Both the position numbers and the translations under genes were made by a program. A stretch of DNA of 36,924 nt, from positions 1-36,924 of the forward strand of contig JACKBV010000038.1 in NCBI GenBank assembly GCA_020634315.1. Reading direction: 5' to 3'. Each line of letters opens with the position of its first letter. Position 1 is the stretch's first letter. Below the pieces are notes generated by a model. That model saw nothing but the letters and a program-made list of their open reading frames with translations, was not told where the DNA came from and made no database searches. This DNA comes from Ardenticatenaceae bacterium (GTDB taxonomy: Bacteria; Chloroflexota; Anaerolineae; Promineifilales; Promineifilaceae). This document shows positions 17,050-25,779 of the stretch, piece by piece.

Positions 17050-18016
17050 GCGGCGTATGGGTATGGATTGAAAACAGCAACGGCGCAATGAGCACCATCA
17101 GCCGGGAGGTTATCGGAGCAGCACGGACTGTCGCCGATGAACTGCGCGAAGATGTTGTCGCTATCGTTTTGGGGCATGATGTTGCCAGTGTCGCTGACGA
17201 AGCGTTTGATTTGGGTGCCGATGAGGTCATTGGCTGCGATGATGAAACGTTAGCCAATTTTCGGGTAGAGGCCTATGGGCCGTTGTTGGCGCAATTGGTG
17301 CAAGAACGTGAGCCTGTTGTGCTGCTGTTCGGTGAATCGACGCGCGGCAGTGATTTGTCGGCGTGGGTGGCTGCTGAAACAGATGCCGGGCTGGTGCCGG
17401 ATGCCATTGCCATTGAAGTAGATGGCGAAACTGTGAAGGCGACCCGTTCCGTATTTGCCAATAAGCTGTTATCGACAACGTTTGTGAAGGATGGGCTGCA
17501 AATTGTGACCCTGCGCAGCCGCGCTTTCCCACAAGCTGAATCTACCGGCAACAGTGGTGATGCCGAGTGGGTGGATGCTGTTGTGGCGGAAGGTGACATC
17601 CCCACGAAGATTGTGGGCTTTGAAGGCAAGGAAGGCACGGTGAGCCTGACGGATGCCAGCATTATTGTCAGTGGTGGACGCGGTGTGGGTGGCCCGGAAG
17701 GGTTCGAGCCGATTCAAGCATTGGTCGATGTGTTGGGCGGGCGATGGGCGCTTCGCGTGCGGCTGTTGATGCGGGTTGGATTCCGTATGAGCACCAGGTG
17801 GGGCAAACGGGCAAGACTGTCAGCCCGGATTTGTACATTGCCTGTGGCATTAGTGGGGCGATTCAGCACCAGGCCGGTATGCGCACATCGAAAATTATTG
17901 TGGCGATTAACAAAGACCCGGAAGCGCCAATTTTCAGTCTGGCGCAGTATGGGATTGTGGGCGATTTGTTTAAGGTTTTGCCTGCATTGACGGAAGAATT
18001 TAAGAAGCGGTTGTGA
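17046..18016 (+). CDS. etfA: Electron transfer flavoprotein subunit alpha, frameshifted
   Basis: The N-terminal part (SGVWVWIENSNGAMSTIS...) and the FAD-domain start SGGRGVGGPEGFEPIQALVD read in one frame. The remainder, MGASRAAVDAGWIPYEHQVG through LYIACGISGAIQHQAGM and INKDPEAPIF, continues one frame over and ends at 18016. The break falls at a GGG run (17739-17741); one additional G restores a normal EtfA of about 323 residues (LGGAMGASRAAVDAGW). Without it the product would run to 17990 with a meaningless tail lacking the FAD-binding C-terminus. Because FAD binding is essential and etfB is intact, I judge this an assembly error rather than a pseudogene. Role: FAD-carrying ETF subunit. Confidence 0.88.
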
Positions 18017-18047
18017 TAAGCAACTATCCATATTGTTGAGAGCGAAG

Positions 18048-18075
18048 GACCCGGTTGACAGCCGGGTCTTTTGCT
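18048..18075 (+). terminator. Rho-independent terminator after etfA
   Basis: GACCCGG (18048-18054) pairs with CCGGGTC (18062-18068) around TTGACAG, followed by TTTTGCTTT. Confidence 0.8.
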
Positions 18076-18127
18076 TTCACGCCTTTTTTATGCAAGTGAT
18101 AACTACTTTGCAATGAGGCTGTTGGTG

Positions 18128-18145
18128 GGGAAACGGCCGTTTCCC
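18128..18145. repeat. Intergenic 18-bp perfect copy of the iterated palindrome
   Basis: GGGAAACGGCCGTTTCCC is a perfect 18-bp palindrome in the 319-nt gap between etfA and the next gene. It is one of only two copies of the ACGGCCGT element seen outside genes (the other at 24917). Nothing else recognisable was found in the gap up to the GGAGG ribosome binding site at about 18383. Confidence 0.8.
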
Positions 18146-18394
18146 ACACACCTCATTATCCTATACATTAGTTATCGTTGATCAGCTGTCCTATAGCCTC
18201 CACCTTCACCTTTCTCCCTTACACAGCCCTCCACAATACGCCCCCTGGCTATTACCACCCCTGCTTCCATAAGTTTGATCAACTCCTGCGCCACAGGGCA
18301 TTCATTGCTTGCTACCTGTCCGGTTTCGGGCAATGACGCATGTTGGCGTTCTGTATTCAGCCGCAAGTTTGTATACGTTTACGGAGGTAATCTG

Positions 18395-20232
18395 ATGATC
18401 TTTATATTTCGCGGTAATGTATGTGGTCGTATTTGTGACGAGTGCAGCGAACCCCTTAGTCGTGTTGTGATTCGGCTTTATCGACCGGCTGTTGGCGTTA
18501 ATGTGGCTTTGCAAGCCGCAGCGGCGACCAAGCACACATTGGCAGCCTTGCCCGCCGATGCCGTCAGAGCCAAGGAAGATAGGCTGCTGGCGCAAACGAT
18601 GACAGATGAGCAAGGTAATTTTGCCTTTGAGCTAGATGGCGACAAGTTAGATTACAGTGGTGATGCTTTTGAAATTGATGTGCGTTTGGACCATGTGCCG
18701 CATCAGGTGAGTGACCGACATGATCCGGTGCAGGTGACTATCACGACATTGCAGCCTGCCTGGCGTGAGCGGGACAATGTGTTGGTGGCTTATTGGGAGT
18801 ATTGCTTGCCAGCACGCATTTGGTGCGCGATTCGTGCGCTGTTTGACGCCTGGGTGATTTGTGGTCGGGTTGTTGTGGGCGCAACCGGCGTGCCGGTTCC
18901 TAATGTGGTGGTGCGGGCGTTTGACAATGATTGGATTACGGATGATCCGTTGGGGCAGGCGACGACGAACAGCAACGGCCGTTTCCGCATTGACTACACC
19001 TCGCTAACCTTCAAACAAACCTTCCTTTCCCCGGTGATCAACGTGGAAACACCCTTGTTCGCCGCCGAAATTGGCCCAGATGTGTATTTCCATGTGGACA
19101 CACAGTTGAATGTGCCCTTGCTGCACGAAGATCCGTCCGTTGGTTATACCAGCAGCCGCGAAAATATCGGCAACTGTTTTTGCGTGACGCTGACCTTAGA
19201 GGAAGACCCCGGCGATGATACACAAATTGAGCCACTGCCGGTGTTCAACCGCGTTGGCGGGTACAACTTCCTCACGCAAATTGATAGCCTGCCTGCTGGC
19301 GATGGGAAAACGTTGAGCGATGATCGTGCCTTCTACAGCACGCTGCGCCTGAACGGCATTTTGCCTAAGCGCATCAACGGCAATCCATGTGAATATATGT
19401 TTGAGGTGGCCGAATGGTCAGGCGGCATCTTGGGTGGGTATACACAGGTGCCGCTGGCACACATTGCCAAGACGCATATCGGCGATTTGCAGCGCGTCAC
19501 GGCCGATCCCATCAATCCGGTGCAAACGGATCCCTATTTTGTGAATGGCAACCCGGCGACAGAGCTGGTTGCTTCAGTGACGGTTGACGGCTGGATTCAG
19601 GTGCCGCAGCAAAGCAATGCGTATGGCCCCGGTTATTTCCAGCCCAATGGCAATATGATTCGCCTGATTTCGACGCAGCTCACCAGTCAGGTGTTGGATA
19701 TGGCGGGTTTGTTAGCCGGGCAGAGCGCCACCAGCACTGGTCAGCCTTTGGCGCAAAACCATTACTTTGCCATACGCATGTGGGTGCGTGAAGCGGGCAA
19801 TCCGGCTTCGGCGCATCTGGCGGGGACGTGCCAAAAGCTGGCGATTTGCAATGCGCGTTATGACAATGTGCCGCAGGGCGGTTCTTGGGCACCTTCTAGC
19901 GAAGACAATGCCCTCGCCGCGCATACGATTGACATTGACGAATTGAAGACGGCTGGCGGCTGCGCCAAAATCACCACGTCGTTGACGGTGTTGTATACGG
20001 CCGCTGCCGCCAATCTGGGTGCGGTGACGGTGAGTATGACGGGGCCAGGTGGCCCTACAGCTTTGCGCCGATTGCCAGCAGCCCAGATACATTCGGAACG
20101 GCCGTTCCCCTCTTCACCGTCGCCACCTTAGCCCCCTGCGCCTACACCGTGCAAATCTCGGTGCAAGTGCTGCTGACTACCGGCGACAGCATCCCCGACA
20201 ATTTGTGGGATCAACTGGCATTTTGCAAATAA
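18395..20232 (+). CDS. Large protein with two CarboxypepD-regulatory-like domains, function unknown, frameshifted
   Basis: Starts at ATG 18395 with GGAGG 7 nt upstream (MIFIFRGNVCGRICDE). Two segments resemble carboxypeptidase-regulatory/transthyretin-like beta-sandwiches: GNVCGRICDECSEPLSRVVI (about residues 5-100) and VICGRVVVGATGVPVPNVVV (about 150-215, ending NSNGRFRIDY). No signal peptide or anchor is seen, and the middle and C-terminal parts match no family I recognise. Near 20053-20055 (CCC) the frame breaks. With one extra C it continues as GGPYSFAPIASSPDTFGTAV to LWDQLAFCK and stops at 20232, next to a terminator; the unshifted frame instead stops at 20131 with a low-complexity tail. 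The intact protein would have about 612 residues. Confidence 0.65.
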
Positions 20233-20260
20233 GCAAACGGTAGATATATAAGTTATTGAA

Positions 20261-20292
20261 AAGCCCTGAGCGTGCCAGCCCAGGGCTTTTTT
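20261..20292 (+). terminator. Rho-independent terminator
   Basis: AAGCCCTG (20261-20268) pairs with CAGGGCTT (20281-20288), 12-nt loop, then TTTTTTC. It closes the gene ending at 20232 and supports that stop rather than 20131. Confidence 0.8.
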
Positions 20293-20294
20293 CA

Positions 20295-20322
20295 TTCACA
20301 ATCCACGCTTTCCCGTTATAAT
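20295..20322 (+). promoter_or_regulatory. Sigma-70-like promoter for rsgA
   Basis: TTCACA (20295-20300), 16 nt, TATAAT (20317-20322), immediately after the terminator. The leader of about 100 nt contains a GGAGG-preceded GTG/ATG region near 20380-20386 (see rsgA). Confidence 0.65.
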
Positions 20323-20427
20323 GTGGGCAACGTCTATGAACGGTCATTCGTGAGCGAGTATTGGCATTCAACGGAGGAAATGAGTGCCGTACCGCCAATT
20401 CTTTAGGACCAAACTGGAGGTTCGTCT

Positions 20428-21366
20428 CTGAAAAAACTGGAAGGACTTGTAATCAAGGCGCAAAGCGGCTTCTTTACCGTGCGCACGGCAGAAGGAGATT
20501 TTATTTCCATTATTCCGGGGCGGTTGAAGAAAGAGCGTCTGGAAACGGATATTGTCGCCGCCGGAGATAGGGTAACTATCTCTGTGCAGCATGATATGAA
20601 TTTAATTGAAGCGGTGGCGGAGCGGAAATCAACGCTCGCGCGAGCACGACCGTCAGCGCGGGTGCGTAATTTGTCATCTGATCGGGAACAGGTGCTGGTC
20701 GCCAATCCGGATCAACTCGTTTTTGTCTTTGCGGTGAAAAACCCATCCCCCAACTTGCGCAAACTGGATCGCTTTTTGGTTGTGGCTGAGATGAATCAAT
20801 TGCCAGCGGTTATTTGCGTCAATAAGGTTGATCTAACCGGGCTTGAGCAGGCGCGGCAGCAGTTCCAAATGTATGCGGACATTGGCTATGAGGTGATTTA
20901 CACCAGTGCGCGACAGGATGTCGGCATTACTGCGCTGCTGGACTGTTTGCAGGGCAAGTTGTCAGTGCTCACCGGTTCATCTGGTGTGGGGAAGTCAAGT
21001 TTGCTCAATGCGTTGCAGCCGGGGCTTGGCCTGCATGTGCGCGATGTCAGCGAGGCAACGGGGAAGGGGATGCACACAACGCGCCATACGGAATTGTTCC
21101 CTCTGGATGTGGGCGGATATGTGGCGGATACGCCGGGTATTCGCGGATTGGCTTTGTTTGATGTGGAGCCAACAGAGTTGGATGGGTATTTTCGGGAAAT
21201 TGCGCCGCTTGTGCCGGATTGTCAGTTTAATGATTGTACACATGAACATGAGCCGGGGTGTGCGGTGATTGCTGCTGTGCGGAACGGCCGTATTCACCCA
21301 GACCGGTACCAGAGTTACTTGCGTTTGCGCGCAGAACATGAAAAACTAGATGATGCGCTGTATTAG
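20428..21366 (+). CDS. rsgA: Ribosome small-subunit-dependent GTPase A
   Basis: A circularly permuted GTPase: an N-terminal OB-fold (LEGLVIKAQSGFFTVRTAEG), then in permuted order NKVD (G4), TSARQ (G5), LTGSSGVGKSSLLNAL (G1/P-loop), TRHTELF (G2), DTPGIRG (G3) and a C-terminal zinc motif C-x5-C-x-H-x5-C within CQFNDCTHEHEPGC. RsgA checks late 30S maturation. The start is odd: the OB-fold must begin before the first ATG (20479), yet no ATG/GTG/TTG is in frame. GGAGG at 20416 is 7 nt before a CTG at 20428, adopted here. Alternatively a GTG at 20384 with GGAGG upstream is the true start and one base is missing near 20430. Confidence 0.88.
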   Translation: MKKLEGLVIKAQSGFFTVRTAEGDFISIIPGRLKKERLETDIVAAGDRVTISVQHDMNLIEAVAERKSTLARARPSARVRNLSSDREQVLVANPDQLVFVFAVKNPSPNLRKLDRFLVVAEMNQLPAVICVNKVDLTGLEQARQQFQMYADIGYEVIYTSARQDVGITALLDCLQGKLSVLTGSSGVGKSSLLNALQPGLGLHVRDVSEATGKGMHTTRHTELFPLDVGGYVADTPGIRGLALFDVEPTELDGYFREIAPLVPDCQFNDCTHEHEPGCAVIAAVRNGRIHPDRYQSYLRLRAEHEKLDDALY

Positions 21367-21422
21367 CGCAACAGACGTCGGAGTATCCATGCGCGATACA
21401 GTGCCGACGCCGGGAAATAAGT

Positions 21423-22390
21423 ATGCAGGGAAGACAGCAAGCAGCATTTAAGGTTCATTTTGTCGTCATTTTTGCGGTTGCCATTTTGTTAGGGGCATGC
21501 AGCGGTGGAGAAACGGCCGTTTCCATGCCCATCGGTGCTACCGGTATCCCCGTCGCTGCTGAATTTGCCGCATATTACGAAACGTATGGCGGTGCGCGTG
21601 TCTTTGGCTACCCCATTACCGAAGCGTTTCAACCAGCAGACAATGAGCCATTGACCCAATATTTTCAGATGATGCGCCTGGATTATGACGCGGCGCAGTT
21701 TCCAGGCCAGCAAGTGATGGTTTACCCGTTGGGTGAATGGGCTTTTGCCGGTGTGGGTGAGCCGGAGCCAGCGCCGGTTTCGGCAAACGGCCGTTCCCAG
21801 CTTTTCCCCGAAACAGGATACGCCGTACAAGACGAGTTCCTCACCTTTTATGAAACCTACAGCGGGACACAGCTTTTCGGCCCACCTATTTCGCCACAGC
21901 TCGATGAAGGTGGCCTGCGCGTGCAATATTTCCGTAATGCCCGCCTGGAATGGCGGCCAGAATTGCCAATTGAGCAGCGTGTGCAGGTTGGTTTGCTAGG
22001 GCAGGCGCATTTTGATTCGGTAATGGTTTTTCATTATCGGCAAATTTATGATGCACGCCCTGTTTCATTGGCCGGGATTACGGAAGTAGACGTTTCTGCT
22101 GCGGTGAAGTCCCCCATCCTGTATGCGGGCGAAGAGCAGGTGGTGTATGTGACGGTGCAAACGCTAGATGGGCGTGTTGTGCCGGATTTGTCGGTTTCTG
22201 TGCGTATCAGTTATGGCTCGCAAACGCAGGTGATGGAAATCGGCCGTACAGATAGTGACGGCCGTATCCAGACATCACTCGATTTATCGGCCGTGCCCCT
22301 GGCAATCAGGTGCAGCTTCATGTCACAGTGCTTGCCAATGATGGTGCGCCCTTGGGCACAACCATGTTGGGATTCCGCACCTGGTGGTAA
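21423..22390 (+). CDS. Lipoprotein with two LGFP-like repeats, frameshifted near the 3' end
   Basis: The N-terminus is a lipoprotein signal peptide: basic start, hydrophobic VVIFAVAILL and lipobox LGAC with Cys at 26. Two repeats of about 70 residues follow: AAYYETYGGARVFGYPITEA..YFQMMRLDYD and TFYETYSGTQLFGPPIS..YFRNARLEWR, resembling LGFP-type wall-binding modules common in Chloroflexota. A C-terminal Ig-like/big-domain segment starts at DVSAAVKSPILYAGEEQVVY. At the CCCC run 22296-22299 the frame breaks; one extra C gives AVPPGNQVQLHVTVLANDG and a stop at 22390 just before a hairpin, whereas the uncorrected frame runs to 22469 into the next promoter. About 323 residues when corrected. Surface-anchored; exact ligand unknown. 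Confidence 0.75.
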
Positions 22391-22397
22391 ACAAAAT

Positions 22398-22415
22398 GCG
22401 CCTTGCGGCGCGTTT
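22398..22415 (+). terminator. Short GC hairpin after the lipoprotein gene
   Basis: GCGCC (22398-22402) pairs with GGCGC (22407-22411) around TTGC, followed by GTTTC. The U-tract is short, so termination may be weak. It sits 8 nt after the corrected stop at 22390. Confidence 0.5.
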
Positions 22416-22428
22416 CTAAAACAACCCA

Positions 22429-22456
22429 TTGTCTTTACCCATGCGCTTGGTAAAAT
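22429..22456 (+). promoter_or_regulatory. Promoter upstream of the MFS leader
   Basis: TTGTCT (22429-22434), 16 nt, TAAAAT (22451-22456). Transcription would begin near 22463 and produce a leader of about 240 nt ahead of the MFS gene at 22706. Confidence 0.55.
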
Positions 22457-22465
22457 TTGTTTGTT

Positions 22466-22570
22466 ATGAAAATTAGTATGGCAACATACCACGATGACGG
22501 CTTTTGCCGCATCATGCACATTCAAATGTGCCCGGTTAACGTTCCTTCAAGGAGTGTGCCTGGCGCATGA
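22466..22570 (+). CDS. Candidate leader peptide of the MFS exporter mRNA
   Basis: A 34-codon frame starting a few nucleotides after the predicted transcription start (MKISMATYHDDGFCRIMHIQ, ending PSRSVPGA). It has no Shine-Dalgarno and would be read as a leaderless frame. It ends 26 nt before a tandem pair of terminator hairpins with a mutually exclusive pairing. In drug-efflux attenuators, ribosome stalling on such a peptide changes the downstream RNA fold. This is a context-based proposal; coding capacity is unproven and the peptide matches nothing I know. Confidence 0.35.
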   Translation: MKISMATYHDDGFCRIMHIQMCPVNVPSRSVPGA

Positions 22571-22596
22571 TTTTTATGTCAACAAATTGACGCAGC

Positions 22597-22673
22597 AAAG
22601 GCCATGCACACTTGTGTCGTGGCCTTTTTCATTTCTCTTGCCTGAAAGGTCACGATACAGCGTGGCCTTTTTT
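22597..22673 (+). promoter_or_regulatory. Tandem terminators forming a candidate transcription attenuator
   Basis: Terminator 1: AAAGGCCA (22597-22604) with TGGCCTTT (22620-22627) then TTC. Terminator 2: AAAGGTCACG (22645-22654) with CGTGGCCTTT (22661-22670) and a T-run. The 3' arm of the first (CGTGGCCTTT, 22618-22627) can instead pair over 10 bp with the 5' arm of the second (22645-22654), which would dissolve both terminators. The MFS start is 33 nt further on. The arrangement fits conditional read-through. Confidence 0.6.
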
Positions 22674-22705
22674 GTTGAGTAAATTAATTTAGGAGAAATG
22701 AAACA

Positions 22706-24015
22706 ATGAAACATAGTGGCATGCGTATTTTTACACTAATCTGGTTTGGACAAATGGTGTCTCTTGTGGGCACGGCGATGACCCGTTTTGCTTTGCTTAT
22801 CTGGACGTATCAGCAAACGGGAGTGGCAACGGCCGTTGCCCTGCTTGGCTTTTTTGCCTTCATTCCATATGTCCTCATCAGCCCCATTGCTGGCGTGTTG
22901 ATTGATCGCTATGACCGGCGGCACATCATGATCCTGGCTGACCTGGGAGCCGGTGTTGTCACCATTGGTTTGTTGGTGATGTATCGTTTGGGCGCGTTGC
23001 AAATCTGGCATTTGTACGTGGCCGAGGCCGTTGCCGGAGTATTTGAGGCGTTTCAAGTGCCAGCTTATACGGCCGCTTCCACGACGATGATTCCCAAAGG
23101 GCAATACGGCCGTGCCAGCGGCATGCGTTCAATGGCTGAAGCCACTTCGCAGATCGCGGCGCCCATGTTAGCCGGGCTGCTGGTCACACTGGTTGACATT
23201 GATGGCGTGATGATGCTCGATATTGCCACCTTCCTCGTGGCAATGGCAACGCTGTTGTTTGTGCGTTTCCCGCTTGTGCCCAAGGCAGATGCTGCTGAGC
23301 GTCGGCCATTGGGGCATGATTTACAAACGGGATTTCGTTACATCGTGGCGCGGCGCGGCCTGTTGGGGCTGCTGATTACCTTTGTGGGCATTAACTTGTT
23401 TGCCGCCATTACCTATTTCGCCATTTTGCCGACCATGATCCTGGCGCGTTCCGGCGGGGATGAGGTGGCATTGGGCAGTGTGCAGGGCGCATTGGGTGTG
23501 GGTGCGCTGCTCGGCGGACTGGTGATGAGTGTCTGGGGCGGGCCGCGGCGTAAGATTCATGGGGCGTTGGGCTATACGGCCGTTTCCTTTCTCTGCGGCG
23601 ATTTTTTGTTTGCCATCGGCCGTACCTTGCCCGTCTGGATTGTCGCCGCAGTGGCTTCGTCCTTCTTCATTCCGCTGCTGATTGGCTCAAACCGGGCAAT
23701 CTGGCAGGTTAAGGTTCCCCCGGATGTGCAGGGACGAGTTTTTGCTGCGCAAGGCGCATTGCAAACGGCCATGATCCCGTTGGGCTACTTAATTGCCGGG
23801 CCGCTGGCCGACAAGTTGTTTGAACCGGCAATGCTGCCCGGCGGCATGTGGGCGGATACGTTTGGCTGGCTGGTGGGCACTGGGCCAGGGGCGGGCATGG
23901 GGTTGATGTTTGTGGGAACGGCCGTTTTGGCTGCCTGATGAGCTTGAGCGGCTATCTGATTGCCGATGTGCGCGAGGTGGAAGTGCGCCTGCCCGATGCG
24001 GCGGAATTGGTATAG
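22706..24015 (+). CDS. MFS transporter, macrolide-efflux (MFS_3) type, frameshifted near C-terminus
   Basis: A 12-helix major facilitator. The N-terminus FTLIWFGQMVSLVGTAMTRF and motif A region PIAGVLIDRYDRRHIMIL are typical of the MefA-like MFS_3 group; a later GALLGGLVMSVWGG starts the second half. AGGAG lies before the ATG at 22706. The open frame stops at 23938 (VGTAVLAA), but the adjacent frame continues LMSLSGYLIADVREVEVRLP, the normal family C-terminus, to 24015; a single missing base near 23933-23935 (CC) explains it. The corrected protein has about 436 residues. It likely exports a hydrophobic drug or metabolite by proton antiport; the preceding attenuator supports inducible control. 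Confidence 0.85.
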
Positions 24016-24018
24016 CGA

Positions 24019-24858
24019 TCAGGCAAAGGTGAAGTCGAGTTTGCGCAGGTACCAACGTCCGGCGATCATGTCGTTCACTTCTTGGGCGAAGGAAACGGCC
24101 GTTGCGTAGCGATCCTGCGGCGCTTTAGCCATCGCCTTGCCGATGATCTCCGCCCAACCGGGCTGCAAATCAGGCCGTTCGTGGCGTAAATCAGGGATCG
24201 GCTCCTTCACATGCGCCAGCGCCATGTCAAATGGCCCTCGGTCGGGATAGGGAATCGCGCCGGTTAAGGCTTCATAGAGGATGCAGCCGAGCGCGTAAAT
24301 GTCGGCACGGCCGTCCAGGGGCACGCCTTTTGCCTGTTCAGGACTCATGTAGGCGGGCGTGCCGACTAACAACCCTTGTGTTTGCCCGGTGGGGCGGTTC
24401 ACAAATTTTGCCAGGCCAAAGTCAGCGAGATACGCTTGCCCGGCATCATCAAATAAAACATTGGCTGGTTTCAGGTCACGATGAACGATGTTGTGCTGGT
24501 GGGCGTAGTCTAGCCCTTGCGCCACACGCGCTAAAATTTGCGCAAACTGCTGCGACGACAGCTCATCGGCGTTGAGCCTGTCGCGCAGTGTGCCGCCGGG
24601 CATGTGGCGCATGACGATGTAGGGCTGGTCGCCGTGCAGGCCAAAGTCGTAAATGGGGACAATGGCGGCGTGTTCCAGCGTGGCGACTGCTTCCGCCTCG
24701 CGGAAAAAGTAATCGCGGTAGATGTCATCGTTTGTCAGTTCGAAGGACATCACCTTGACGGCAACGTGGCGCTTGATGGCCGGGTCATAGCCCAGATAAA
24801 CAGCCGCCATGCCGCCTTGCCCTAATTCATCTTGAATTTCATATCGCCCAATGTGCAT
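24019..24858 (-). CDS. PknB-type serine/threonine protein kinase (soluble)
   Basis: A 279-residue single-domain kinase: glycine loop ELGQGGMAAVYLG (residues 11-23), ATP lysine K35 in HVAVKV, alpha-C Glu near 54-56, catalytic HRDLKPAN with D128, DFG at 146-148, the activation segment GTPAYMSPEQ, and DIYALGCILYEALTG. All catalytic residues are present. There is no transmembrane helix, PASTA or other sensor domain, so it is a minimal cytosolic kinase. It is downstream of the 16S rRNA methyltransferase gene in the same orientation (86-nt gap with one ACGGCCGT copy) and converges on the MFS gene with 3 nt between. Its target is unknown. Confidence 0.92.
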   Translation of the reverse strand: MHIGRYEIQDELGQGGMAAVYLGYDPAIKRHVAVKVMSFELTNDDIYRDYFFREAEAVATLEHAAIVPIYDFGLHGDQPYIVMRHMPGGTLRDRLNADELSSQQFAQILARVAQGLDYAHQHNIVHRDLKPANVLFDDAGQAYLADFGLAKFVNRPTGQTQGLLVGTPAYMSPEQAKGVPLDGRADIYALGCILYEALTGAIPYPDRGPFDMALAHVKEPIPDLRHERPDLQPGWAEIIGKAMAKAPQDRYATAVSFAQEVNDMIAGRWYLRKLDFTFA

Positions 24859-24944
24859 GTTTTTTCCCGCCGGTCGTTAACCGATTACCGTTTGTTGTGT
24901 ACGAAGAATAATGGGAACGGCCGTTATACACAATCAGACTATGG

Positions 24945-25749
24945 TCAGGGCGTGTTGGTTTGCTGCACGAGAAAGGCGAGTTCGGTGGCAAAGGAGAAGC
25001 GCTGTACGTGCCAATTGCGTCCGGCAGCCCAGGTTTCGAACTGCGCTTCGTAGTTGGCGGCCATGCCTTTGCTGCGCCCTCCCAGGCTGGCAACGGGGAA
25101 GCTGATGAGCAGGTAGCGGGCATTAAGGGTGTCGAGGAGATGGGAAACGGCCGTTTTCTCCACCTGTTCTAGCACCGGCAGCAGCTTGAGCAGCAGCACC
25201 AGGTCAACCGGACGCGCTGGTGGCTCGCTGACCACATCGCGCACTTCCGCCGCTCCGCTAATTCCGGCAATCTGCATCACGTCGGAGACAAACGCGATCA
25301 TGTCGCCATATATGTCACAGGCGTAGTAATGTGTGTCCGGCGAGAGCGGCAGCCAGGGCCAGGTGAGGACGTTTGCCGCAGGCCACATCGAGCACAGAAT
25401 GGATAGGCGGCACATGAGCCAGCACTGTCTGGTAGAACTCATCGAGGATCGGCAGCCGTTCGCGGGTGGAGGCGTGCAGGCGCATCAAGTCGCGGCAGGT
25501 GGCGCGGAAGGCGTCGGCATCGTCGTGTGTTTCGCGCAAGCGGGCCAACGCCCGCTCGTAATCAATTTTTGCCTCAAAATAGGCGCCGCCAACCTGGTGT
25601 AGTTTGTTTTTTGTGGCTTTGAGTGCTTCCTTGGCGCTGCGCCGCGCGGTCAATTCACGCGTGCCAATGCGCTGCACCAGGTCTGGGCTGATGTGCTGGT
25701 ATTTGGGGGAGGCGAGAACGGCCGTTACCAATTTTTCTAGCTCATCCAT
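24945..25749 (-). CDS. 16S rRNA methyltransferase of the FmrO/ArmA/RmtB family, frameshifted
   Basis: The N-terminal half matches the aminoglycoside-resistance 16S rRNA (m7G1405) methyltransferases: LVTAVLASPKYQHISPDLV, KATKNKLHQVGGAYF (ArmA: KKKLHQIWGSYY) and LHASTRERLPILDEFYQTV, ending at motif I VLDVACG. The C-terminal half is in another frame: NVLTWPWLPL, HYYACDIYGDMIAFV, VLLLKLLPVLEQ and LLISFPVASLGGRSKGM, each aligning with ArmA (LLKMLPVLKQ, ISFPIKSLSGKEKGM). Joined at about 25372-25375, the halves give CGxNVLTWPW, position-for-position with CGLNPLALPW. The break needs two missing bases (e.g. AAAAA read as AAA) or one extra. About 268 residues if intact. Predicted action: N7-methylation of G1405 in helix 44; whether it gives resistance here is untested. 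Confidence 0.82.
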
Positions 25750-25779
25750 AAAAAATAGGGGGCATCCAGATTTGGATAA

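Noticed and set aside
17730..17760. Programmed ribosomal frameshift in etfA
   Set aside because: No slippery heptamer or downstream structure is evident, and the same kind of single-base loss occurs in several unrelated genes.
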